Below, one piece after another: positions 16,527 through 22,944 of a stretch of 42,741 nucleotides of DNA. The translations under genes and the position numbers were made by a program. Location of the stretch: IMG/VR virus record IMGVR_UViG_3300047319_000705, positions 1-42,741 of that record. The stretch is one strand, 5' to 3'. This DNA is from a virus. Under the pieces are notes generated by a model. The model did no database searches, was not told the DNA's origin, and saw only the letters and a program-made list of their open reading frames with translations. The first letter of the stretch is position 1. Each line of letters starts with the position of its first letter.

Positions 16527-17297
16527 TTACAGCGCCTTCTCAACGCGCTTCTTGCGCTCCTTCCCATTCGGATGATTCAAGCCATGCGTCAAGTCCTGAG
16601 ACTCGATCGCACTGACCCCGGTCGCGGCCGCCATCTTCGATCGCACCGCATCCAACACGTCCGGAGCGATGAAGTCGGCAGGATCACCGATCAACTCCGC
16701 CGAACCCTTGAACCGGCCGAACCGTGGCCGAGCATCCCCGAGACCCTTGTACATGCCGGCCTCCCTCGCGATCAGATCGACCGTATCAGGATCGAGGATC
16801 GTCAGGTCGAGTTCCAACTCGAGGCTGACGTTCCAGTCCGTGAAGCAGGGGCGGGTACGGATGACGCGGCTCTGCCCGACGCTGACTCCCTTGCGGGAAT
16901 GGAACAGGCCGGACTTCCAGAGCTCGTCCGCCGACTTCGGACCCTCGTAGCCGAGCAACGTCTCCTCTTCGACGGGAACGATTCCCGCGACGATGTGCTT
17001 GCCCAGCTTGTGCCGGGTGGCTCCCTCTTGGAGACATCGGATGATGTTCCAGGTCGGGATGTACGGGTCGGACTGCTCGCCGGTCGGTCCAGTATCGACG
17101 AGCCAGTAGCCGCCGCCGACGAACTCGCGGCGAGCGACCTCCTCATGGTCCCGTTCGGTCTTCTTCCGTTTCCCTGTCAACTCCGCGAGCGACTTGGTGT
17201 ACAGGTCGAGAGGGTCTGCGAGCCGCTCGTTGTGCATGAGCAGCGGACTACCGTTCACGGCGGATGCGCCGTCGAACGTGACACGGATACGTGCCAT
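16527..17297 (-). CDS. Unrecognised minus-strand protein beside pentamer array; RAMP-like features
   Basis: 256 residues on the minus strand, one of only two such genes here. ATG with ribosome site GAGGTT. N-terminal strand IRVTFDG then PLLMHN; a basic helix TGKRKKTERDHEEVARREF (~41-59); YIPTWNIIRCLQEGA (~79-93); a beta-rich middle with SRVIRTRPCF; a Gly-rich GLGDARPRFGRF (~185-196); a Lys/Arg-rich C-terminus. The order strand, 'IPxxxIxxxLxxGA' helix and Gly-rich motif is reminiscent of RAMP/Cas7-like RNA-binding folds. That is a weak pattern match, not a detected homology. It may bind the adjacent array or its RNA. No catalytic site seen. Confidence 0.85.
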   Translation of the reverse strand: MARIRVTFDGASAVNGSPLLMHNERLADPLDLYTKSLAELTGKRKKTERDHEEVARREFVGGGYWLVDTGPTGEQSDPYIPTWNIIRCLQEGATRHKLGKHIVAGIVPVEEETLLGYEGPKSADELWKSGLFHSRKGVSVGQSRVIRTRPCFTDWNVSLELELDLTILDPDTVDLIAREAGMYKGLGDARPRFGRFKGSAELIGDPADFIAPDVLDAVRSKMAAATGVSAIESQDLTHGLNHPNGKERKKRVEKAL

Positions 17298-17339
17298 GGT
17301 CTAACCTCAGTTCTGCCGGTGGCTGTGTCTGTAGGGGAT

Positions 17340-17350
17340 CCGGTCACCGG
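17340..17350. promoter_or_regulatory. Perfect 11-bp palindrome CCGGTCACCGG
   Basis: CCGGT-C-ACCGG lies between the divergent gene starts, in the leader of the minus-strand gene. Could be a second operator site. Palindromy is the only evidence. Confidence 0.3.
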
Positions 17351-17371
17351 CGTTTCCCGGTTCCGCGGCGG

Positions 17372-17401
17372 ACACTACAACAATGTAGGCGCGCTAGTCA
17401 A
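17372..17401 (-). promoter_or_regulatory. Minus-strand promoter with overlapping operator-like repeat
   Basis: Read on the minus strand: -35 TTGACT (17401-17396), 18-bp spacer, -10 TAGTGT (17377-17372), about 75 bp before the minus-strand gene. A perfect inverted repeat CTACA-ACAA-TGTAG (17375-17388) overlaps the -10 and spacer, as expected for a repressor site. This gives the lone minus-strand gene its own controlled transcription. Confidence 0.55.
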
Positions 17402-17410
17402 GGGTGTCGC

Positions 17411-17611
17411 GTGAAAGACTCAATGCGGCTACATGGGATTCGCAGCGAGGTCAATCTTCACGCGCGCCAGCTTTCGCCGATGACGCCCGATGAGCGCCAG
17501 AACTATCTTGACTCGCTGATCGGGCCGAAGACGGTGAGCGCCAGTGAAGCTGACATGCGCGCCATGCTTATGACGCGATTGAGGGAGTTGAGCCTGTGGC
17601 CGCCGCGCTGA
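17411..17611 (+). CDS. Hypothetical 66-residue protein
   Basis: GTG at 17411 is chosen; an ATG at 17423 is in frame and no ribosome site decides. Helical, charged sequence (LHARQLSPMTPDERQNYLD; RAMLMTRLRELSLW). It is the first plus-strand gene after the minus-strand unit and overlaps the methyltransferase start by 16 bases. No family recognised. Confidence 0.55.
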   Translation: MKDSMRLHGIRSEVNLHARQLSPMTPDERQNYLDSLIGPKTVSASEADMRAMLMTRLRELSLWPPR

Positions 17612-18129
17612 CAGCTAGCCGCCTCAACTTCGCCTGCGGGGATACGATCTGGTCTGGGTTCGACAACAGCGACATCGCAGGCGAAGTTGGCAGCACCTAT
17701 CTCGACCTCGAAGACTTCCCCTACCGCTATGAGGACGACTCGGCAGAGGTCATCATGATGTCGCATGCCTTGTTCGTCGGAGACAAGGGCGTGCCGGCGC
17801 ATCCTGACTTCGCGCCGATCATGGCCGAGTGTTACCGCATCCTCCAGACCGGCGGATGGCTGCGGATCGACGACAACCCGTTCCGCTGCTATCTCGACGG
17901 AGACGTCTATCCCGACGACGAGCTAGCGCGCGAGCAGACCGCGCAGTTTCCGCCGCAACTGAAAATTCCGCGCGAGACGCTACGCGAGCTTCTCCGAGAC
18001 GCAGGCTTCAAGCGAGTGGAGGATGTGCCGCAAGGGATGACGCTGATCCCCGGAGACGCTGAGCTCCACCAAGCGATTATCGGAAACTGCCTGACGCACG
18101 TCTCGTTCACGATCGAAGCGCAGAAATGA
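17596..18129 (+). CDS. Class I SAM-dependent methyltransferase-like protein
   Basis: 177 residues, GTG start. LNFACGDTIWSGFDNSDI resembles the SAM-binding loop and first acidic residue, then DLEDFPYRYEDDSAEVIMMSHAL matches motif II-IV of small class I methyltransferases. AECYRILQTGGWLRIDDNP is the usual post-motif strand. Probably methylates a sugar or sugar precursor in the surrounding cluster. ATGA overlap with the next glycosyltransferase. Confidence 0.75.
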   Translation: MAAALTASRLNFACGDTIWSGFDNSDIAGEVGSTYLDLEDFPYRYEDDSAEVIMMSHALFVGDKGVPAHPDFAPIMAECYRILQTGGWLRIDDNPFRCYLDGDVYPDDELAREQTAQFPPQLKIPRETLRELLRDAGFKRVEDVPQGMTLIPGDAELHQAIIGNCLTHVSFTIEAQK

Positions 18130-18803
18130 CGCAGCTCGACATCGTCCTCCTCCAATGCGGCCTCTCCGACCTCACCGTCCGCTGCCTCCACAGCATCCCA
18201 CGGGACTTCCGCATCATCCTCGTCGACAACGGCAGCCCGGAAGCCGATATCGAGCACGTTCGCAAGGAGCTGCTTCCGGGCGACTCGATGATCCTGCTCC
18301 CCGAGAACTATGGGTTCGCCAAGGCCATGAACATCGGTATCGAGAGCACCACAGCACCGTTCATCTGCATCCTCAACAACGACACCGTCGCCGCCGACGA
18401 CGCCTTCGACAAGATGCTCTACTACTTCGGCATCGACAAGAGCCTCGGCATCGTCGGGCCGCGCACCAACCGCTGCGAATCCGAACAGCGCGCAGACGGT
18501 CCCGGCCACCAGACCTTGTTCTACACGAACGGATTGCTCGCATTCTTCTGCGCGATCGTCCGCCGCGAGGCACTCGAAGAGGTTGGACCGTTGAGCGAGG
18601 AGTACGGCCTCGGCTATGGAGAGGACGACGACTACTGCATCAGGATGCGTCAGGCCGGCTGGAAGCTGGGAATCGCGAACGACGCCTGGGTCGACCACGA
18701 CCACCACGCCACCTATCGTGTGACCATCGGCGAGGAAGGCATGGAACGCGAAGGCCAGCAGGGACTCGCCCTCTTGCGCGAGAAATACGGGGCTGTCGTA
18801 TGA
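18126..18803 (+). CDS. GT2-family glycosyltransferase (rhamnosyltransferase-like)
   Basis: 225 residues. DIVLLQCGLSDLTVRCLHSI, then IILVDNGSPEAD, PENYGFAKAMNIGIE and the DxD-like ICILNNDTVAADD (~81-90) are classic for the WcaA/rhamnosyltransferase GT2 group. GYGEDDDYCIRMRQAGWKLG carries the catalytic ED and HDHH follows. Predicted inverting sugar transfer. Coupled by ATGA to the following methyltransferase. Confidence 0.88.
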   Translation: MTQLDIVLLQCGLSDLTVRCLHSIPRDFRIILVDNGSPEADIEHVRKELLPGDSMILLPENYGFAKAMNIGIESTTAPFICILNNDTVAADDAFDKMLYYFGIDKSLGIVGPRTNRCESEQRADGPGHQTLFYTNGLLAFFCAIVRREALEEVGPLSEEYGLGYGEDDDYCIRMRQAGWKLGIANDAWVDHDHHATYRVTIGEEGMEREGQQGLALLREKYGAVV

Positions 18804-19396
18804 CCGCTGTTGCGACCACCAGGGGCAAGGAGATTGCGGAGTGGGCGATCCGTGCTGACGCCTCACAGAAGATGGACGAGTTCGAGCATCTCGTCGATCT
18901 GGTGGTGGAGCTCGAGCCGAAGGTGATCCTTGAGATCGGCAGCAAATGCGGTGGTTCGCTGCTCGCATGGCGTCTCGCAGCTCCCGACGCGAAGATCATC
19001 AGCGTCAGCCTCACCGATGGTCCGTTCGGCGGTGGAAGCGTTGGGGGTCAAACGATCGAGGGAGAGATCGAACATTGGCTCAACGTGAACTCTCATGAGC
19101 AGAGCACGCTGACCACGGTCATGAAGATCCTCCGCAATGAACCGGTCGACTTTCTCTTCATCGACGGAGACCACACCTACGAAGGCGTCCTCCAAGACTT
19201 CGCGATGTATAGCTGGCTCGTCAGAAGGGGTGGCCTGATCGCCTTCCACGACATCCTGCCGCATCCCACCGAGACCGGTGTGTTCGTGAGGAAGCTGTGG
19301 AAGCAGTTGACGCCGAGATTCGAGACGCAAGAGTTCTTGGGTGACGAGCGACGTGACATGGAATTGTGGGGCGGGATCGGGGTTATTACGTGGTGA
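18800..19396 (+). CDS. Class I methyltransferase (CmcI/Methyltransf_24-like)
   Basis: 198 residues. ILEIGSKCGGSLLAWRLA (~43-60) is the SAM loop; VDFLFIDGDHTYEGVLQDF (~116-134) and GGLIAFHDILPHP hold the metal/acidic residues typical of the CmcI-like group that methylates sugars and natural products. The ATG at 18800 overlaps the previous stop. Together with its neighbour it suggests an O-methylated glycan. Confidence 0.82.
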   Translation: MTAVATTRGKEIAEWAIRADASQKMDEFEHLVDLVVELEPKVILEIGSKCGGSLLAWRLAAPDAKIISVSLTDGPFGGGSVGGQTIEGEIEHWLNVNSHEQSTLTTVMKILRNEPVDFLFIDGDHTYEGVLQDFAMYSWLVRRGGLIAFHDILPHPTETGVFVRKLWKQLTPRFETQEFLGDERRDMELWGGIGVITW

Positions 19397-20508
19397 CGAT
19401 AAGCGTGATAATCCCGACCATCGGACGCGACTCGCTGGCCGCCGCGAAAGAATCATGTGCCGGCGCTGACGAGATCATCATCATCGAGAACCATGATGGA
19501 GACCACGGCTACTCGGCGCGCACGAGAGGCATCCAGAAGGCCACAGGAAGCCATCTGGCGTTCCTCGACGACGACGACGTCTACACGGCAGGGACGATCG
19601 AGTTGATGCGTGAGGCAGCTTGTGACGTGCCGGTCATCTTCAAGATGGACCACCACCAGCATGGAGTCATGTGGCGTCATCCGTGGCTCGAGTTCGGCAA
19701 CGTCGGCACTCCTATGTTCCTTGTGCCGAACCGGCCAGAGGAGTTGGGCGAATGGAAGGAGCACGCGCCAGGGTTCGCGGAGCCGGGCGGCGACTTCTCG
19801 TTCATCAGCGGATGCGTCGAGAAGATGGGCGGACCCGAGTGGCGCGACGAGATCATCTGCATGGTCAGGCCCGACTTCCCGACGATCGCGATCGTGACTC
19901 CCTGGCTGAACGGACTCGAGTTCGCGGACGCCTATTTCGCAGCCGTGAACCGTCGCAGTCCAAGAGACGAGGTCATCGTCGTGGACGATGGCTCCAACCA
20001 GCATCTCCCGTTCGCGCAGATCCGTAACGACGAGTCGACAGGGTTCGGCTCGACATGCAACCAGGGGCTACGAGCAGCCAAGTCCGACATCGTCTTGTTC
20101 CTCAACAACGATGTGGTGGCGCGAGAATCGCGCTGGCTCGAGCCGATCCGCGAAGCCATAGAGCCGGGAGTCCTTGTCGGAGCCCAGTTGCGCGACGACC
20201 CGCACGGCTCAGTCGATGGAACACCGTTGCCTTACCTGGACGGATGGTGCCTCGCCGGCATGAGAGACGACCTCCTAGAGATCGGCGGCTTCGACGAGGA
20301 CTTCCAGCCGCCCGCCTATTACGAGGACAACGACCTTTGCCTCCGTGCCCGTATGGCAGGCATGACTCTCCGAGAGGTGCGCGTACCACTCCACCACATC
20401 CGTAACGGAACCATGAAACCCGACGACCCGAAGGTTCGCGCCGCGACGTTGGCGAACCGGGAACGGTTCATCGCTCGAGCGAGGGAGGCGCTGACTCTTG
20501 CCTACTAA
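19393..20508 (+). CDS. Double-domain GT2 glycosyltransferase
   Basis: 371 residues with two GT-A modules. Module 1 (1-~150) begins TISVIIPTIGRDS and has FLDDDDVYTAGTIE. Module 2 (~155-371) begins TIAIVTPWLNGLEFADAYF, with VIVVDDGSN, GFGSTCNQGLRAAKSDIVLFLNNDV and YYEDNDLCLRARMAG. Tandem GT2 enzymes often add two alternating sugars or act processively. The start is GTG in a GTGA overlap; a more upstream start at 19366 is less likely. It is the last sugar gene before the connectors. Confidence 0.86.
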   Translation: MTISVIIPTIGRDSLAAAKESCAGADEIIIIENHDGDHGYSARTRGIQKATGSHLAFLDDDDVYTAGTIELMREAACDVPVIFKMDHHQHGVMWRHPWLEFGNVGTPMFLVPNRPEELGEWKEHAPGFAEPGGDFSFISGCVEKMGGPEWRDEIICMVRPDFPTIAIVTPWLNGLEFADAYFAAVNRRSPRDEVIVVDDGSNQHLPFAQIRNDESTGFGSTCNQGLRAAKSDIVLFLNNDVVARESRWLEPIREAIEPGVLVGAQLRDDPHGSVDGTPLPYLDGWCLAGMRDDLLEIGGFDEDFQPPAYYEDNDLCLRARMAGMTLREVRVPLHHIRNGTMKPDDPKVRAATLANRERFIARAREALTLAY

Positions 20509-21106
20509 CTACATCACCAGCACCCAGTTGAAGAACACGCTCGAGATCGGGACAGCCACCTACGCCGATGATGACATCACCACCGCCATCTCCTCGGCGA
20601 GCAGAGTCATCGACGCCTACAAGGACACCAAGTTCTATCCCGTCGCCGAGACGCGCCGGTACACGGCGAACGTGAACGAGTGCAGCATCCAGATTGACGA
20701 TCTCGTGACGCTTACCGCGTTGAAGGTGGACATGCAAGGAGACGGCACCTATGACACGACGTGGACGGTCGACGTCGACTTCTACCTCGAGCCGATCAAC
20801 GCCGCTCTCGACAGCAGGCCGTACAACCAAGTCACGCTGAGACCGCAGGGCGGAGACATCTGGCCGCCGTTCGACTACGGCGTCCAGATTGGTGGGACGT
20901 TCGGCTGGTCAACGGCCCCGTATCAGGTGACGCAGGCGACAACGATCCTCGCCGGCCGCTACCTCAAAAGGGCACGCGAGACGCCATACGGGATCCTGAC
21001 AGTCGGCACCGATGCAATCGCCGCGGCCCGTCTCGGCAAGATCGACCCTGACGTCAGCTTCCTCCTCGACAACCTCGACGCCGATGAGCCGCTTCTCATC
21101 TTGTGA
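20498..21106 (+). CDS. Head-tail connector (gp6/adaptor-like)
   Basis: 202 residues, TTG start inside the previous gene's end. The N-terminus (YITSTQLKNTLEIG; DDDITTAISSASRVIDAYKDTKF) is a helical adaptor pattern binding under the portal; the middle is beta-rich. Position directly before a neck protein and the tail tube fits a head-completion adaptor. Confidence 0.7.
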   Translation: MPTNYITSTQLKNTLEIGTATYADDDITTAISSASRVIDAYKDTKFYPVAETRRYTANVNECSIQIDDLVTLTALKVDMQGDGTYDTTWTVDVDFYLEPINAALDSRPYNQVTLRPQGGDIWPPFDYGVQIGGTFGWSTAPYQVTQATTILAGRYLKRARETPYGILTVGTDAIAAARLGKIDPDVSFLLDNLDADEPLLIL

Positions 21107-21510
21107 CAGTCGAGACCTCACAGATCCGTGCCGGGCTAGTCGCGAACATCAAGGCGACGGTTGGGAGCACCGCTCAGGTAACTCCATATAAGACTCAGTC
21201 TCCTACTCCGCCCATGCTGCAAGTCACGGGCTTCGGTGAGTTGGTGAGGGTCGCGATGGGTTCCTGGCAAATGGAGTTTCTTGTTCAGGGACTCGCAGGA
21301 GCACCCACGCAGGAGTCAGCGCAGATGAGACTGGACGGGTGGATCTCACCACTCGGTACGACAAGTATTTGGAAGGCGATCGAATCCGACAAGACACTCG
21401 GAGGGGTCGTCAACAACGCCATAGTCACCAGATGTGACGGTGCCCAATTCCTAGAGACGCCCAGTGGTGAAGTTTGGGGTACTACTTGGCATATCCAGAT
21501 CGAGCTCTAA
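21103..21510 (+). CDS. Putative neck / tail terminator protein
   Basis: 135 residues, GTG start overlapping the connector stop. VETSQIRAGLVANIKAT opens a gpU/gp17-like alpha-beta pattern; MEFLVQGLAGAPTQESAQMRLDGWI and the final WGTTWHIQIEL are like small tail-terminator or neck proteins. Assigned from length, pattern and order. Confidence 0.6.
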   Translation: MTVETSQIRAGLVANIKATVGSTAQVTPYKTQSPTPPMLQVTGFGELVRVAMGSWQMEFLVQGLAGAPTQESAQMRLDGWISPLGTTSIWKAIESDKTLGGVVNNAIVTRCDGAQFLETPSGEVWGTTWHIQIEL

Positions 21511-21557
21511 CCGGGACGCATGTGCATATCCATCCATAGTCCCGAAGGGAGCTGACC

Positions 21558-21983
21558 GTGGCAAAGTTTGCCGCAACCGATGTTCTAGTGCTCATCAACA
21601 GCACGAACATCTCCGACTGGTGCGTTTCCGTCGACACGCCGGATGCACGCACCCAGATCGACGTGTCGGGGTTCAACCCGACCAGCACATCGGAGTTCGT
21701 CACCGGACGCCGCACACAGTCAGCCGTCGTCCAGATTTTGCAGGACTTCGGCAACACCCAGATCCACCAGTTGCTCAACCCGCTCTACACGAGCAGCACG
21801 GCGACGTTCGCGTTCGAGGTCAGGCCGACCTCGGCTGCACGGTCAGCCACGAACCCGTGGTATGGCGGGACCGCCCAGCTCTACGAATACGACGCCTTGA
21901 ACGCGCAGTTGGACGCTCGCGCGGAGATCACGGCGACGATCCTGCCGGCGTCAGGTGCCGTCTGGGCGTGGGCGACGAGCTAG
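21558..21983 (+). CDS. Major tail tube protein
   Basis: 141 residues, GTG start with GAAGGGAGC upstream. VLVLINSTNISDWCVSVDTP, DVSGFNPTSTSEFVTGRRTQSA (in two parts) and AEITATILPASGAVWAWA form the alternating beta pattern of tail tube proteins. Located between the neck genes and the chaperone/tape-measure block. The intergenic gap and strong ribosome site suit a highly expressed protein. Confidence 0.7.
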   Translation: MAKFAATDVLVLINSTNISDWCVSVDTPDARTQIDVSGFNPTSTSEFVTGRRTQSAVVQILQDFGNTQIHQLLNPLYTSSTATFAFEVRPTSAARSATNPWYGGTAQLYEYDALNAQLDARAEITATILPASGAVWAWATS

Positions 21984-22349
21984 ATGCCTGACGAGTTCGT
22001 AGTCAGCGGCCTATCGGAGTTGTTGAAAGCGTCGAAGGCTATGGGCAGCGCAACGAACAAGGAGGTGCGGGAGGCGTTCCGCGAAGCAGGAGACATCGTC
22101 AAAGTGGACGCCGTCCCGCGCCTCGCCAAATACAGCACCAAGTCGGCGGCAGGATTCAAGGTCCGCGTCCGTCAGCGCGGAGTCGCCGTCGAGCAGTCAC
22201 TTCTCAAGACGACAGGGAAGCGGCCCGACTGGGGCTCGTTGCAGATGAGGAAGGCTTTGCTACCGGCGGTGACGAAGACGATGCCGGAGTTGGAAGCAGA
22301 GTTCGTGAAGGCGATCGACAAGATCGCCACCATTTTCGAGACGTACTAG
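21984..22349 (+). CDS. HK97 gp10-like head-tail joining protein
   Basis: 121 residues starting directly after the tail tube stop. MPDEFVVSGLSELLKASKAM, VREAFREAGDIVKVDAVPRL and the final helix ELEAEFVKAIDKIATIF match the gp10-like neck family. Such genes normally precede the tube gene; here it follows it. Confidence 0.65.
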   Translation: MPDEFVVSGLSELLKASKAMGSATNKEVREAFREAGDIVKVDAVPRLAKYSTKSAAGFKVRVRQRGVAVEQSLLKTTGKRPDWGSLQMRKALLPAVTKTMPELEAEFVKAIDKIATIFETY

Positions 22350-22360
22350 GAGGCCGGGAC

Positions 22361-22831
22361 ATGGCACAGGAAGCTGGTTTTGAGTTGAAGTTCCCCGACG
22401 CGGACTCGGAGTTCTTCCCGTTCGCGATCGGGATGAGCGGCGCGAAGGACTTGAAGATCATCGACCGTTGCACCCAGATGCCCTTGGACGAGTTCGCGGA
22501 GGCGTTCGATGATCCGTCGCAGCGTGGCCGTGGCCCGATGATGCTCGCCATGATCGGCCTCAGCATCCGCGCCAAGCATCCCGACTGGTCGGTGGAACGC
22601 ATCATGCTGCTCGTCGACGAGCTCGAGTTGAACGAGGTCACGTTCCTGGGGTCGGAAGAGGAGGAGTCGAACGGGGCGGTCCCTTTGACCGAGGAGCCGA
22701 AGCCAGAGGACGACGCAAGCAGCTCCGGCTCGCCATCCGACGAATCCGAGTCATCTGTGACCCCAGCGGAGACATCTGCTCCCGAACCGAGCCCCTCGAC
22801 ATCCGAGGGTTCCAGCGAGACCCCAGCCTGA
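22361..22831 (+). CDS. Tail assembly chaperone (G-type)
   Basis: 156 residues, ribosome site AGGAGGCC. Residues 1-~105 are the folded helical part (FELKFPDADSEFFPF; MLAMIGLSIRAKHPDW; LVDELELNEVTFLG). The remainder is an acidic Ser/Pro/Glu tail. A slippery heptamer C-CCT-TTG at 22681-22687 lies in the correct frame for a -1 shift, giving a longer G-T product. Tail chaperones of siphoviruses are known to use such shifts to coat the tape measure protein. Confidence 0.8.
   Translation: MAQEAGFELKFPDADSEFFPFAIGMSGAKDLKIIDRCTQMPLDEFAEAFDDPSQRGRGPMMLAMIGLSIRAKHPDWSVERIMLLVDELELNEVTFLGSEEEESNGAVPLTEEPKPEDDASSSGSPSDESESSVTPAETSAPEPSPSTSEGSSETPA
22681..22687 (+). promoter_or_regulatory. Programmed -1 frameshift site CCCTTTG
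   Basis: Read in the zero frame as C CCT TTG, an XXXYYYZ slippery heptamer. After a -1 slip the ribosome reads GAC at 22687 and stays open to the stop at 22944. The -1 frame is open throughout. No pseudoknot was worked out. Confidence 0.6.
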
Positions 22832-22944
22832 TGTGGGCGCCGTGGATGTTGAAGTTCAACCTGCACCGCGGCGACATCGTCGATGACAACATCAGCCTGT
22901 TCGAGATCATCGCCCTCTGGGATGCCGTGAAGGAAGGCGTCTAG
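22687..22944 (+). CDS. Frameshift (T) extension of the tail chaperone
   Basis: The -1 frame after the slippery site encodes 85 residues ending MLKFNLHRGDIVDDN and LFEIIALWDAVKEGV. Joined to codons 1-109 of the chaperone it gives a 194-residue G-T protein. An ATG at 22831 overlaps the upstream stop as TGATG, so a free 37-residue product (22831-22944) is possible instead. The tape measure gene starts at the next base. Confidence 0.6.
   Translation, partial: DRGAEARGRRKQLRLAIRRIRVICDPSGDICSRTEPLDIRGFQRDPSLMWAPWMLKFNLHRGDIVDDNISLFEIIALWDAVKEGV

Noticed and set aside
16095-17414. 439-residue plus-strand open frame
   Set aside because: It runs through the pentamer array and then antisense to the minus-strand gene; the sequence is low-complexity and has no start signal.
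22831-22944. Independent 37-residue gene as the only reading
   Set aside because: Kept as an alternative, but the correctly phased CCCTTTG heptamer and the open -1 frame make a frameshift extension more likely.
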